This document shows positions 53,697 through 63,542 of a DNA stretch of 64,000 bases, in pieces; position 1 is the stretch's first letter, and each line of letters begins with the position of its first letter. Source of the DNA: a virus. A program made the translations under genes and the position numbers. Under the pieces are notes generated by a model, which worked only from the letters and a program-made list of their open reading frames with translations, was not told the DNA's origin and ran no database searches. The stretch covers positions 1 to 64,000 of the IMG/VR virus record IMGVR_UViG_3300046690_000279; one strand, written 5' to 3'.

Positions 53697-56600
53697 ATGG
53701 GTGCTCTGCCTCCCGTATTTATTGAGTTTCTAGGTCGCTCTACTGGCTTTATGACCACGGCCAGGGGTGTCAAGACCGAGCTAGCCACCGTGGAACGCCA
53801 GGGCGGCAAGAGCATGGCCAAACTGGGCGCCGTGTCCAAGGCTGCGCTGCTTGGTGTTGGTGTTGCTGCTGCTGTCGCTGCGGTGAAAACCGCCCACATG
53901 GCCGCTGATTTTCAGACTCAGATGACCCGCGTGCGCACTGGTGCTGGCGAGTCGGCGCAGAATATGAAACTCGTCGGTGATGGCGTGCTGTCGATGGCGG
54001 GCAAGGTTGGTGAGTCGACTAAGGATCTCACCGCAGGCTTGTACATGGTCGAATCAGCGGGTTTCCACGGCCAGAAAGCCCTTGACGTGCTTCGCATAAG
54101 TGCGCAGGGTGCCAAGGTTGGTGCCGCTGACCTGGCCACGGTGACTGACGCTGTGACCACGGCAATGAACGCCTACAACCTGCAATCCTCCAATGTGGCC
54201 ACCAACACTCAGAACACGACCGACGTGATGAACGCGCTGGTTGGTACTGAGGCCGAGGGTAAAACCAACCTTGAAGCGCTCGCGGGCTCTATGTCCGGCA
54301 TTCTCCCTGTGGCCGCTGCTGCGCACGTGAAGCTAAACGAAGTGCTCGGGGCCATGGCCACGATGACGTCACAGGGTACGGATGCGCGCGTTTCGGCAAC
54401 CTATCTGCGGCAGACGATCGGGCAGTTGTCCAACCCCTCGGCCAAGGCAGCGACCACCATGAAGGGGCTGGGGCTTAACGCCAACGCCGTTTCTAAGGAG
54501 CTGGGCTCGAAGGGTCTCGCGGCGACGCTGAACACCCTTACGGATGCCATCAAGAACAAGATGGGCCCCGGCGGGGACGTCTTCATTAAGACGCTGGAAA
54601 AGGCATCGAAGAGCAGCAAGGACTTTGAAGGCGCGCTCAACAAGGCCAGCGGCTCGAAGAAGACGTATATCGGCGCGCTGTCCACCATGGTCGGCGGTAC
54701 TAAATCCATGATGGGCGCCCTGATGCTTACGGGCCAGCACATGGACACGTTCAAAAAGAACGTGGACGGCATCGGTAAACACGTCAAGGACGGCGGCAAG
54801 AACATTGAGGGCTGGTCGGACGTTCAGAAGACGTTCAATCAGCGCATGGCCGAATTCAAGGGCACCGCTGAGGCCATCGGCATCAAAATAGGCCAGTCCC
54901 TTCTTCCGGCGTTCACGCAGTTTGTCGGGGCCCTGGTCGACGGCGTGGGGTGGCTGACAAAGCACAAAGACGTACTCATTGCGGTGGGTGGCGCCATTGG
55001 CGGTGTGCTGACCTACGGGCTTTACGCGGCGGCAGGTGCAGCGTGGACGTTTACAGCGGCGATGCTCGCCAACCCTGTCACGTACATCGTTCTCGGCGTG
55101 ATGGCGCTGGGCGCGGCGATTGCGCTCCTGTTCACGCACTGGAAGTCAGTTTCAGCGTGGCTATCCGGCGCCTGGCACACGGTCGTGCAGGGGCTCGGGG
55201 ATGCCTGGCATTGGCTAGAGAACAAGACGCTGAGTGTATGGCACTCCATTGAGGGCGGCCTAAAGACAGCGTGGCACTCCGTGGCCAACTTCTTTTCCTC
55301 GGCCTGGCACACGGTCACTGACCCGATCGTCAAGGCTTGGAACTGGGTAGCTAACGCCACATCAACAGTGTGGAACGCCATCGCCGGGTTCTTCAAAAAG
55401 TGGTGGCCCCTACTGCTGCTCATTTTCGCGCCCTGGCTAGTCGGGCTTATATACCTGTGGAATCACTTCCACACGACGGTATGGAACAAGGTCAAGTCGG
55501 TCTGGTCCACTGTCTCTGGCTTCCTGGTCGGCACATGGCACGGCATAAAGTCTGTGGCAAAGTCGGTTTGGTCATCCGTCCAGCGGAACATTGTCGACCC
55601 GATCATGGGCGTCTGGCACAAGCTAGTCAGCATTTGGGACAGCGTATCGAGCTACCTGAGTGGCAAGTGGTCTGACCTAAAGGCCGTAGCGCTGATCACG
55701 TGGCTTGAGATCAAAAAGTCAATGATTGACCCGATCACGGGCGCCTGGCACACCATCACCAAAACGATGGGCGATATCAAGGACGCGATATCCAAGAAAT
55801 TGGATGATGCGTGGACCGCTGTAAAGAACATCGGCACCAAGTTTGCGACCATCGGTAAGGCAGTCGTTGACGGCATCGTTACCGGCATCACAAACGCGGC
55901 CAGCGGACTAATGGACAAGGTTGGGGGTCTGGCTAACGACGCACTTGCCGCTGCTAAGCACGCGATCGGCATCAAGAGCCCCTCTCGCGCGTTCCGGGAC
56001 CAGGTGGGTAAGTGGATACCGCTCGGCATCGCCGAAGGCGTCAGGGCGCACGCCAGCCACGCTCACGACTCCGTCCGGGAAACCGCTACGGGCATGGTGA
56101 GCACTTTCTCTAACGCGCTGGGCATCGCCTCCCCCAGCAAGGTGTTTCGGCAGCTTGGCATCTGGGTCCATCAGGGACTAGTCGACGGGCTAACCGGCTC
56201 GCTGTCGCAGGTGAAGAGCGCGATTAAGAAGACTGAGACTGAGCTGATACAGGCTCGGAATCGGCTCGCTGACATGCTCGGCACGAAGGCTGGCAAGGGG
56301 CACTCTGGCTACATCAAGTCGCACATGGCTGCAATCTCGCACCTTGAGTCGTACGTCAAGCAAGAGGGCGTGCAGCTAGAGAAGCTCGCTAAGCAGCGTG
56401 ACAACGTCGCAAAGCGGCTGAAGGCAGCGCAGTCCCACCTGAAGGATCTTCAGAAGTCTTGGGCATCTGAACGGGACAGCATCGCCAGCGGCATCATGCA
56501 GGGCGCTTCTGTGGTCATGCAGTCGCAGGCGGACGGTGTCGCCGTTACCGCTGGTGACGTGCTGGCGAACATGCAGAGTCAGGTGCAGGCTGCGACGCAG

Positions 56601-57248
56601 TTCGCGAATGAGCTGACGGCGCTTAAGAAGCGTGGGCTATCGTCCGCGCTGATTGAGCAGATTGCATCGGCGGGTGTCGACCAGGGGGGCGCTACCGCGC
56701 AAGCCTTGATGGGCGCCAACAGCGATCAGCTTAAGCAACTCAACGCCATGCAGACGCAGCTAACCGGTTCGGCGAAGTCCACTGGCGCGGTTGTCGCTGA
56801 CAGCATGTACGGGACTGGCATCGACGCTGCGAAGGGACTGGTTAAGGGGCTGCAAAGCCAGGAAAAGGCCATCGACAAGCAGATGTTGAAAATTGCGAAG
56901 TCGATGGAGACCGCTATTAAGCGCGCGCTGGGCATTAAGTCGCCCTCGCGCCTGTTCCATCAGATCGGCCAGTTCATTACGGCTGGCCTGGTCGGCGGAA
57001 TCGACAGCGGAAACCGGGACGTTCAGAGCGCTGCGGCGCGCATGTCTGACGCTGTGATCCGGGGAACTGACGCCCCCACGCTGAGTGGTTCGGCGATCGG
57101 CTCGACTGCTGCGGGTGTGGTCCACATGGTTCACATTGAGGTGCACGGCTCTGTGCGCACGGACCAGGACCTACGGGACGTCATCCAGCGGGAAATGTAT
57201 CGCTTCGGCGGGCGCAACTCCCGCACGTGGCAGGAAGCAAAGCGCTAG
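53697..57248 (+). CDS. Tape measure protein (unit B)
   Basis: 1183 residues, exactly the length of the unit A protein, so tails should be equally long. The ends are near identical; the Trp-repeat block and about 730-800 (IVTGITNAASGLMDKVGGL) carry most differences. Confidence 0.94.
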   Translation: MGALPPVFIEFLGRSTGFMTTARGVKTELATVERQGGKSMAKLGAVSKAALLGVGVAAAVAAVKTAHMAADFQTQMTRVRTGAGESAQNMKLVGDGVLSMAGKVGESTKDLTAGLYMVESAGFHGQKALDVLRISAQGAKVGAADLATVTDAVTTAMNAYNLQSSNVATNTQNTTDVMNALVGTEAEGKTNLEALAGSMSGILPVAAAAHVKLNEVLGAMATMTSQGTDARVSATYLRQTIGQLSNPSAKAATTMKGLGLNANAVSKELGSKGLAATLNTLTDAIKNKMGPGGDVFIKTLEKASKSSKDFEGALNKASGSKKTYIGALSTMVGGTKSMMGALMLTGQHMDTFKKNVDGIGKHVKDGGKNIEGWSDVQKTFNQRMAEFKGTAEAIGIKIGQSLLPAFTQFVGALVDGVGWLTKHKDVLIAVGGAIGGVLTYGLYAAAGAAWTFTAAMLANPVTYIVLGVMALGAAIALLFTHWKSVSAWLSGAWHTVVQGLGDAWHWLENKTLSVWHSIEGGLKTAWHSVANFFSSAWHTVTDPIVKAWNWVANATSTVWNAIAGFFKKWWPLLLLIFAPWLVGLIYLWNHFHTTVWNKVKSVWSTVSGFLVGTWHGIKSVAKSVWSSVQRNIVDPIMGVWHKLVSIWDSVSSYLSGKWSDLKAVALITWLEIKKSMIDPITGAWHTITKTMGDIKDAISKKLDDAWTAVKNIGTKFATIGKAVVDGIVTGITNAASGLMDKVGGLANDALAAAKHAIGIKSPSRAFRDQVGKWIPLGIAEGVRAHASHAHDSVRETATGMVSTFSNALGIASPSKVFRQLGIWVHQGLVDGLTGSLSQVKSAIKKTETELIQARNRLADMLGTKAGKGHSGYIKSHMAAISHLESYVKQEGVQLEKLAKQRDNVAKRLKAAQSHLKDLQKSWASERDSIASGIMQGASVVMQSQADGVAVTAGDVLANMQSQVQAATQFANELTALKKRGLSSALIEQIASAGVDQGGATAQALMGANSDQLKQLNAMQTQLTGSAKSTGAVVADSMYGTGIDAAKGLVKGLQSQEKAIDKQMLKIAKSMETAIKRALGIKSPSRLFHQIGQFITAGLVGGIDSGNRDVQSAAARMSDAVIRGTDAPTLSGSAIGSTAAGVVHMVHIEVHGSVRTDQDLRDVIQREMYRFGGRNSRTWQEAKR

Positions 57249-57252
57249 CACT

Positions 57253-57286
57253 GGGGAGCACATACGGATATCCGTATGTGCTCCCC
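57253..57286. promoter_or_regulatory. Palindromic operator, 34-bp dyad (unit B)
   Basis: The same perfect dyad as at 17097, including the GGGGAG/CTCCCC flanks. Confidence 0.82.
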
Positions 57287-57303
57287 TCTTCGGAGGGTTA
57301 CCA

Positions 57304-60126
57304 ATGGCACTGAATCCCAACTACCCCGTGATTGAGGAAATTTGGGGCCCATCGTGGAACGCTGCGGGTGCCTCGCTGCCCTCGGCCAGACTGGTGAACC
57401 TTGTTGACCGGACACTGTCGCAGGCCAGCGCTCGGCGCGGTAAGCAGTATGAGCTAGATCAGATCAACGCTGGCGAATACAGCGTCACGCTGGGCTCGCA
57501 GGATGGCGTGCTGGACCCGACGAACACCAGCGGCCCCTACGGCGGGAAGATCCTGCCCCTACAGCCTTACCGGCGCCGTGCCCAGTGGCCACCTACGGCC
57601 AACCTCCTAGACGCGCCTATCGCGACCGGGGGCGAGGGTTTCACCGCTGGGTCGTTTCCCGCGTCTTTCAACCTGACGGTGCCCAGCGGAGGCGTTACGG
57701 GCTCGGTCGCTGTGCTCGGCGCTGGTAACGCATGGCAGGGGGCGAACGTCTTCAGTTTCGCCATCGCCAATGGCACAACGGTTAACTCTGGAATCGTGCG
57801 CACGGACACCGTGGCCATTCGCCCCGGTAAGCAGTTCACGTTCTCGGTCTACCTCGCGAACACTACGGCCAGCACATCGACTAACGTTATTGCCTACGTT
57901 TCGTTCCTGAACGCTGATGGCTCGAACACTTTCGGCTCGGGCTCCAATGTCACCCTTGTTGGTGCCTCTGGTACCCCTGCGTGGCAGCGTCTCAGCGTCA
58001 CGGTGACTGCCCCGACTACCGGATCTGTCTACGGCCTGCGTGTTGGCTTGAACGTGGGTGCGACGACTACAGCGGCAAGCACGATCGTTGCAGATGGCTT
58101 CCAGGGTGAGTGGGGCGCTGCCGCAACTACCTGGGTTTCCCCGGGCACTTGGTACCCGATCTTCAGCGGTTTCACGGAGCGCTGGCCGACCACTTGGGCC
58201 GAGGGCGGCACGTACGGGCAGGTGTCCCCCACCGCCGTTGACTCCTTCGCGCTGCTGTCACAGGTGCAGTTGAAGGAAGTGTTTACGGAGGAAATCGACT
58301 CGCACTCCCCGCGATTCAGTTACACCCTCGGCGATGCCGCTGGGGCTACCTCCTTTGCAGACGACACGGGCAACATGCCTGCGGCGCCACTGGTGAACAC
58401 CAAGACAGGTTCGGGCAACTGGACTTCCGGCAACGCCGTTACGGCCGCGAACCTACCGTCGGGCACGTTTACCGGCAGCACGGGGACAGTCGTCACCTCC
58501 GCGCCGCTGACGCCTGGGGTTAACGGTGCACCCAACCCTGCAACGATGCTGGCACTCAGCGACGCAGGCGTTAAGGGCCCCGGTAGCGCAAGCTGGACGC
58601 GAATGATTGCGTTCCGCTACACCGCTGGAAGCAACCCGACCGACCTTGCATATCTCTGGAATTCGTCGACCACGTCAACGCCCGACATTCACGACGGACA
58701 CGTCACGGTGTATATCGAGTCGACCGGCCATCTGCGCATCAGCACGCAGGCCGTTGGGGTAATCACGGGCTCGCAGCCGTTCAATGACTCGCAGTCCGTG
58801 ACTGATGGGAATTGGCACCTGGCCGTGTTCGGCATCAGCGGGACGACCATGACGCTTTCGCTCGATGGCGTCACATCGTCGCAGACCATTTCTGCCTCGC
58901 AGACTCCGCCCCTGAACGCCATGTACGACCATATCGGCGCGCTGTACCAGCCCGGAACCAAGACTGCTACCTGCGTTTACAAGGGCGACATTGCGTTCGT
59001 CGCTGAGTTCCCGTCGCTGCTCTCGTCTGCGGACATGGGGCAGCTTTATAGCACGTGGCGCGCGAGCGCTTCGGGCGAGACCAGCGCGGCACGTTATGCG
59101 CGCATCCTGCGGTATTCCGGGTATACGGGCGCCAGCAACATCGGTACGGGCCTGACGACGTCTATGGGCCCCGCCAGTGACTTCAGCGGGTCCGATGTCA
59201 TGACGGCGCTGAACAACGTGGTGACCACCGAGAATGGCGAGCACTTCGTAACAGCGGATGGCACGGTGACATTCCGGGGCCGTGGCTACCGGTACAACGC
59301 TCTGACTCCGGTATGGACGTTCGGCGACGGCGCAGGCGAATTCCCGTACGAAGATCTACAACTCGACTTCGACAGTACGCACCTAAGCAACGTGGTGACG
59401 GTCACTCAGCAGAGCACCGGAACCAACCTCGTTGCGCAGGACAGCGCGAGCATCGCGAGCTACTACACGCGCACCATGACGCGCACGGTAAACACGGCCA
59501 GCGCGCTAGAGGCGCAGGATGCAGCCGACTACTTCGTGAGCCGTTACAAGGACCCGCTGACCCGCGTACAGAGCGTCAAACTGCACCCGTCGGCTGCACC
59601 CGCGCTGTGGCCCGTGTTGCTGGGCCTAGAGCTGGGCACCCGCGTGCGTATCAACCGGCGACCCCCGGGCGCTCCCCTGATCTCTGTCGACTGCTTTGTT
59701 GAACAGATCCAGTGGGACATGGACAGCGCGAACGAAGCGTTCGTGACGTTGCAGTGCAGCCCGGTCGACCCGCGCGTCTACGGCCAGTTCGGCGCGTTCT
59801 ACACGACGCTGAACAACTCGCCCTCGGCTGGCGCTACCTCGATCACTCTGAACGCTGGCGCGGACAACACCAACCCGCTCGCGGCGCAACTGCCAGTAGG
59901 CACTCAGCTAGTGGTGGGGCTCGGCACGGCCAACCAGGAAACGGTGACTCTGACGGCCGTCGGCGTGACCACTTCAGGGTGGACGACGTCCGCTTGTGGC
60001 GTTAGCGCGCTGGCTAAGTCTCACAGCGCCGGTGTGACCGTGTGCGAAGTGCTTCCCAGCGGTGTCAGCGATCCCGTGGCGTTCGATGCGCCGCAGAAAT
60101 TCGACCAGGTTGTTTACGCCTACTAG
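57304..60126 (+). CDS. Large minor tail protein (unit B)
   Basis: 940 residues from the ATG at 57304 (GAGGG upstream); longer readings cover the tape measure end. Residues about 105-275 are strongly diverged from unit A, the rest closely similar, with the LamG-like motif NWHLAVFGISGTTM kept. Confidence 0.8.
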   Translation: MALNPNYPVIEEIWGPSWNAAGASLPSARLVNLVDRTLSQASARRGKQYELDQINAGEYSVTLGSQDGVLDPTNTSGPYGGKILPLQPYRRRAQWPPTANLLDAPIATGGEGFTAGSFPASFNLTVPSGGVTGSVAVLGAGNAWQGANVFSFAIANGTTVNSGIVRTDTVAIRPGKQFTFSVYLANTTASTSTNVIAYVSFLNADGSNTFGSGSNVTLVGASGTPAWQRLSVTVTAPTTGSVYGLRVGLNVGATTTAASTIVADGFQGEWGAAATTWVSPGTWYPIFSGFTERWPTTWAEGGTYGQVSPTAVDSFALLSQVQLKEVFTEEIDSHSPRFSYTLGDAAGATSFADDTGNMPAAPLVNTKTGSGNWTSGNAVTAANLPSGTFTGSTGTVVTSAPLTPGVNGAPNPATMLALSDAGVKGPGSASWTRMIAFRYTAGSNPTDLAYLWNSSTTSTPDIHDGHVTVYIESTGHLRISTQAVGVITGSQPFNDSQSVTDGNWHLAVFGISGTTMTLSLDGVTSSQTISASQTPPLNAMYDHIGALYQPGTKTATCVYKGDIAFVAEFPSLLSSADMGQLYSTWRASASGETSAARYARILRYSGYTGASNIGTGLTTSMGPASDFSGSDVMTALNNVVTTENGEHFVTADGTVTFRGRGYRYNALTPVWTFGDGAGEFPYEDLQLDFDSTHLSNVVTVTQQSTGTNLVAQDSASIASYYTRTMTRTVNTASALEAQDAADYFVSRYKDPLTRVQSVKLHPSAAPALWPVLLGLELGTRVRINRRPPGAPLISVDCFVEQIQWDMDSANEAFVTLQCSPVDPRVYGQFGAFYTTLNNSPSAGATSITLNAGADNTNPLAAQLPVGTQLVVGLGTANQETVTLTAVGVTTSGWTTSACGVSALAKSHSAGVTVCEVLPSGVSDPVAFDAPQKFDQVVYAY

Positions 60127-60134
60127 GAGCGACA

Positions 60135-60680
60135 TTGCCTCTCGTCCCACCCGTGCCGTTTACGGCGACTACGGGCAACTTTCTGACGTCCGCAGTGTGG
60201 AACACGCAGGTTCGCGACGCTTCCGCATTCTTCGCTGGCGTGCCTACATTCATCGGCTATCAGACCGTGGCGCAGTCCGTTCCCAACGGCAACGCGTGGA
60301 CCGTAATCACCATGGATTCCGAGCAGGTCGACAACTACGGCGGGCACTCCACCACAACCAACACATCCCGCTACACCGCACAGATACCCGGCACGTACGC
60401 CGTGTTCGGAAGCGTTGCGTGGCAGCAGAGCGCGACGGGTGACAGGCGAGTGCAGATAACCCTGAACGGCAACCCAGTTATCGGTTCCGCAAACTCTATG
60501 GACCCGACGCAGTCTGTGTTGATGGCGCAACAGGCGGTTGGGTTTGTGCCGATGGTTGCAGGCGATTACGTGGAAGTTCAGGGCTGTCACACATCATCCG
60601 CAGCGCTGAGCACAAACAACGGAAGCGGCGTTAGCGCCATGTTCACGTCTAGCCTTCGTGTTGTGTGGCTCAGCAGCTAA
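60135..60680 (+). CDS. Tail-tip protein, probable receptor-binding (unit B)
   Basis: 181 residues from TTG with AGGAG 6 nt upstream. Shares TTGNFLTSAVWNTQVRD and GGHSTTTNTSRYT with 19992-20513; elsewhere the two have little in common. It is the most diverged of the structural proteins. Confidence 0.65.
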   Translation: MPLVPPVPFTATTGNFLTSAVWNTQVRDASAFFAGVPTFIGYQTVAQSVPNGNAWTVITMDSEQVDNYGGHSTTTNTSRYTAQIPGTYAVFGSVAWQQSATGDRRVQITLNGNPVIGSANSMDPTQSVLMAQQAVGFVPMVAGDYVEVQGCHTSSAALSTNNGSGVSAMFTSSLRVVWLSS

Positions 60681-60695
60681 CCGAATAGAGGAAGC

Positions 60696-60944
60696 ATGCA
60701 GACCTACTCCAGCACCGACTACCAACTATTCGTCCAAACCGGCGGCGGGGACGTCGTCTTCAATATGGGCCTGTCGAGTAACCACGGAATGGACGACGAA
60801 ACATGCGCGGCCCTGGTGCAGACGCTCCGGGATTTCCCGTGGCCAACTGCCATGCAGCCGGTAGGCATTTCGGCCGGTAAGACGTCCAACACGGCCGACA
60901 ACTACACGTGCGCTGTTAACGCCACTCCCCCGACCTTCAGCTAA
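60696..60944 (+). CDS. Small tail-tip associated protein (unit B)
   Basis: 82 residues. Only the pattern of the C-terminal part (LVQTLRDFPWPTAMQPVGI) and the end TPPTFS match unit A. Confidence 0.65.
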   Translation: MQTYSSTDYQLFVQTGGGDVVFNMGLSSNHGMDDETCAALVQTLRDFPWPTAMQPVGISAGKTSNTADNYTCAVNATPPTFS

Positions 60945-60954
60945 GGAGCAACAC

Positions 60955-61641
60955 ATGGCAGTTCTAGGCGTAGATGTTTCCGGATATCAGGCGGTCGACT
61001 TCCCTACCAAGGGTCTGGCGTTCGCTTTCGTCAAGGCCACTGAGGGCACTGGCTACACCAACCCTCGTTACAGCGGGCAGGTGGCGCATGCGCGTTCCGC
61101 TGGCCTGGTCGTCGGTCACTACCATTTCGGCAAGAATGGCGGTGCCGCTGAGGCCGATTACTTCCTGAGCAAGGTGCAGCTACACACGGGCGATATTCTC
61201 GCGTTCGATTGGGAGACCAGCGGCGTAAGCCAGGCCGAGCGTGATGCGTTCGTGTCCCGCGTGAAGGCTAAGGCGCCCCATCACAAGGTGGTCCTGTACT
61301 GCAACACGGATTACTGGCACAACCGCGATGCCGACAACGGCGGGCCGATGGACGGGCTATGGATCGCGGACCCGAACCACCCCGCTGGCAAGCCTGGTAT
61401 CAAGGCGCCGTGGCGCTTCCATCAGTACTCGTGGGCGGGTGGCATCGACCGCAACGTTGCGAACTTCAAGGACGCTGCTGCGCTTCGCGCTTGGGCCAAT
61501 CCGCCTGCGGCGAAGCCTCCGGTAGTCACTAAGCCTGCGCCCGTTCCGGCGAAGCCTGCACCCGCCCCTGCGCCGACGCTGGAATACCGCGTAGCGGCTC
61601 TTGAGGCGTCCGTGAAGGCGCTACAGGCAAAGCTCAAGTAA
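60955..61641 (+). CDS. Endolysin, GH25 muramidase (unit B)
   Basis: 228 residues, catalytic LAFDWE kept; only a handful of changes, mostly in the C-terminal helix (ALEASVKALQAKL). A sharp contrast to the diverged gene just upstream. Confidence 0.93.
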   Translation: MAVLGVDVSGYQAVDFPTKGLAFAFVKATEGTGYTNPRYSGQVAHARSAGLVVGHYHFGKNGGAAEADYFLSKVQLHTGDILAFDWETSGVSQAERDAFVSRVKAKAPHHKVVLYCNTDYWHNRDADNGGPMDGLWIADPNHPAGKPGIKAPWRFHQYSWAGGIDRNVANFKDAAALRAWANPPAAKPPVVTKPAPVPAKPAPAPAPTLEYRVAALEASVKALQAKLK

Positions 61642-61710
61642 CCCATAGGCCGTTCACCCGATCCACTCTCAGCGGAGGGGTGAACGGCCCCCACACAAGG
61701 GCATTCCCAC

Positions 61711-62019
61711 ATGATTGATGGAACGAGTATTGCCCCTGGTATGGCGTGGGTTATTGGGGCCATCGGCGCAAGCCTGGTGACCACTGGCCCCGCTTACTTG
61801 GCTGCACGTAAGTCCCGTGGCGCTGCACGTGAAGAAGGAGCGCTCACACGCGATGCAGTCGTGGGCGCTATCGGCGAGCTGAACGGGCGCCTCGATGGCC
61901 TCAGGGATGACCTGTCAGAGGTACGCGAGTGGCAGGCAGCACACACGACCGAGCACGCCATTTCGGCATTTCAGCGAACGGACCCACATCCGCGCCTTGA
62001 GCGCAGAAACACGGAGTGA
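61711..62019 (+). CDS. Holin-like membrane protein 1 (unit B)
   Basis: 102 residues, one substitution (A to T near the start). Confidence 0.65.
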   Translation: MIDGTSIAPGMAWVIGAIGASLVTTGPAYLAARKSRGAAREEGALTRDAVVGAIGELNGRLDGLRDDLSEVREWQAAHTTEHAISAFQRTDPHPRLERRNTE

Positions 62020-62024
62020 AACGA

Positions 62025-62363
62025 ATGGCCATTTCTGGCAAGGTAACGGCGTCCACGGTTGCGGCCACTGGCGCCACGATCGTTGCGGGCATCATCGCGC
62101 CGCATGTGTTCAGCCACAGCGTGCCCAGCGACGTGCGGGGGCTCATTGAGGGCGGCGTGACTGCCGTTGTCACCTTCGTGTCTGGCTATCTCGCGCGGCA
62201 CGGCATTTCTTACGAGAAGCTCGCCGCTGACACTGCTGCGGTGGCCGAGGATCTTGGGGTCCCGTACATGGCGCTGTCTGATGTCACTGCGGAGCCTGCG
62301 CCTTCGGCACCCGTGGTCGACGCTGCCCCGGCCATCACTGGCGAGGCTCAGCCGCTCGCGTAG
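62025..62363 (+). CDS. Holin-like membrane protein 2 (unit B)
   Basis: 112 residues; the two membrane spans are kept and the Ala/Pro-rich tail is shorter. Confidence 0.7.
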   Translation: MAISGKVTASTVAATGATIVAGIIAPHVFSHSVPSDVRGLIEGGVTAVVTFVSGYLARHGISYEKLAADTAAVAEDLGVPYMALSDVTAEPAPSAPVVDAAPAITGEAQPLA

Positions 62364-62370
62364 TTCTACT

Positions 62371-62408
62371 GCCCCTCTTCCTGGCCAGCGCTGGGAAGGG
62401 GGGCGTTT
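62371..62408 (+). terminator. Late operon terminator (unit B)
   Basis: GCCCCTCTTCC pairs imperfectly with GGGAAGGGGGGC, followed by GTTTCGTT. Weaker than and unrelated in sequence to 22230; the GGTAACCGAC element is also missing here. Confidence 0.6.
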
Positions 62409-62431
62409 CGTTAACCCACAGAGGAGAGACT

Positions 62432-62989
62432 GTGTACAACATTGCACTTATCGGTAAGGCCCGTTCCGGCAAGGACACTGCCGCTGGTTTCCTGGTGCGT
62501 GAGCGCGCTTATACCCGCGTGGCGTTCGCCGATCCGCTGAAAGAGATGGCGCTGAGCATTGACCCGTTGATACCCGCGCGGGAGCGACTCATCCACGTAC
62601 GCCTGTCAGCGCTCATCCGTGACGTTGGGTGGGAATACGCGAAGGATCACTACCCCGAAGTGCGCCGCATCTTGCAGAGCATCGGGCAGACGCAACGCGA
62701 ATTCGACGCCGATTACTGGGTAAACGTCGCAGCGCGGAAGATAGCGGGCGCAGAGGCTTGGAACCTGCCCGTGGTCGTGACCGATGTCCGTTACCTGAAC
62801 GAGGCCGTAATGTTGCGCGCCCGTGGTTTCAAAATGATTCGGATCATGCGGCCCCGGATTGGCGTGACCATGAAGGAGGCTCGCGCTGCGATGCACGCCA
62901 GCGAAAACGAGCTGAACGACTACCCGACAGACGCAGTCATCTACAACGATGGCGACCTAGACCAGCTTCGCAACGCGATTCTTGGCTAG
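62432..62989 (+). CDS. Deoxynucleoside monophosphate kinase (unit B)
   Basis: 185 residues from GTG with AGAGGAGAGA upstream, a much better SD than in unit A. P-loop GKARSGKDT and VVTDVRYLNEA are kept; the C-terminal third differs. Confidence 0.88.
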   Translation: MYNIALIGKARSGKDTAAGFLVRERAYTRVAFADPLKEMALSIDPLIPARERLIHVRLSALIRDVGWEYAKDHYPEVRRILQSIGQTQREFDADYWVNVAARKIAGAEAWNLPVVVTDVRYLNEAVMLRARGFKMIRIMRPRIGVTMKEARAAMHASENELNDYPTDAVIYNDGDLDQLRNAILG

Positions 62990-62994
62990 ACCTG

Positions 62995-63035
62995 AGCCCC
63001 TGGCTTGCGCTTCCCGCGCAGGTCGGGGGCTTTTC
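62995..63035 (+). terminator. Terminator after dNMP kinase (unit B)
   Basis: Identical to 22834: AGCCCC/GGGGCT with an inner TGCGC/GCGCA stem and TTTT. Confidence 0.72.
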
Positions 63036-63046
63036 TGCGTCCGGGG

Positions 63047-63100
63047 CACATACGGATATCCGTAGGTGGGTTGCGCCAGCCGTGCCGCAGCGCTTTACTG
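63047..63100 (+). promoter_or_regulatory. Operator-promoter of the extra gene
   Basis: CACATACGGAT/ATCCGTAGGTG (63047-63068) has one of the two changes that create the SD variant. TTGCGC (63071-63076), an 18-nt spacer and TTACTG (63095-63100) follow. The leader has CACAACGAAGGGACG. Confidence 0.7.
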
Positions 63101-63128
63101 GCACTCCGCACAACGAAGGGACGAAACG

Positions 63129-63401
63129 ATGACCAGACAGCGACCGATCGAACACACCCCCAAGACACGCCAGCCGCGCATGCTCAAGGTGGGAGACCGG
63201 GTCGTGCACAAGACAGATCTTGCCGACGCTGGCACGGTCGTTGAGCTTGTGGACCACACGGGATACGGGCCGGGCTACGGGCAGGGGAACGCCGGTGGCC
63301 CCGGGGCACGGCGCACGGTCACGAACTACCGCGTTCGCTGGGATGCCTCTGGCGAGGTGCCAGCGTCCAAGTACTTCCGTTCGGAACTGAAAGCAATCTA
63401 A
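63129..63401 (+). CDS. Extra small barrel-like protein (unit B only)
   Basis: 90 residues. MLKVGDRVVHKTDLADAGTV and TVTNYRVRWDASGEVPASKY suggest an SH3/KOW-like barrel with a Gly-rich loop (GYGPGYGQGNAGGPG). Inserted with its own operator, promoter and terminator between the kinase and the large early gene; absent at this place in unit A. A moron-like module. Confidence 0.7.
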   Translation: MTRQRPIEHTPKTRQPRMLKVGDRVVHKTDLADAGTVVELVDHTGYGPGYGQGNAGGPGARRTVTNYRVRWDASGEVPASKYFRSELKAI

Positions 63402-63404
63402 GCG

Positions 63405-63438
63405 AAACCCCCTGGTCACTCCGGTGGCTGGGGGGTTT
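63405..63438 (+). terminator. Terminator of the extra gene
   Basis: AAACCCCC pairs with GGGGGTTT around 17-18 nt, ending in TTTC. Confidence 0.72.
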
Positions 63439-63450
63439 CTGCGCGCCGAG

Positions 63451-63504
63451 CACCTACGGATATCCGTATGTGGTTTGACAGCGCCGAGCGCCAGCCGCTA
63501 GGTT
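63451..63504 (+). promoter_or_regulatory. Operator-promoter of the large early gene (unit B)
   Basis: CACCTACGGAT/ATCCGTATGTG (63451-63472), TTGACA (63475-63480), an 18-nt spacer and TAGGTT (63499-63504), then AAACAACGAAGGGGC. Same geometry as 22886. Confidence 0.82.
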
Positions 63505-63542
63505 CATCCATGTAAGTCGAAAACAACGAAGGGGCAGACACC

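Noticed and set aside
2269-63472. CRISPR array
   Set aside because: The palindromes are kilobases apart, at gene boundaries, without spacers or cas genes.
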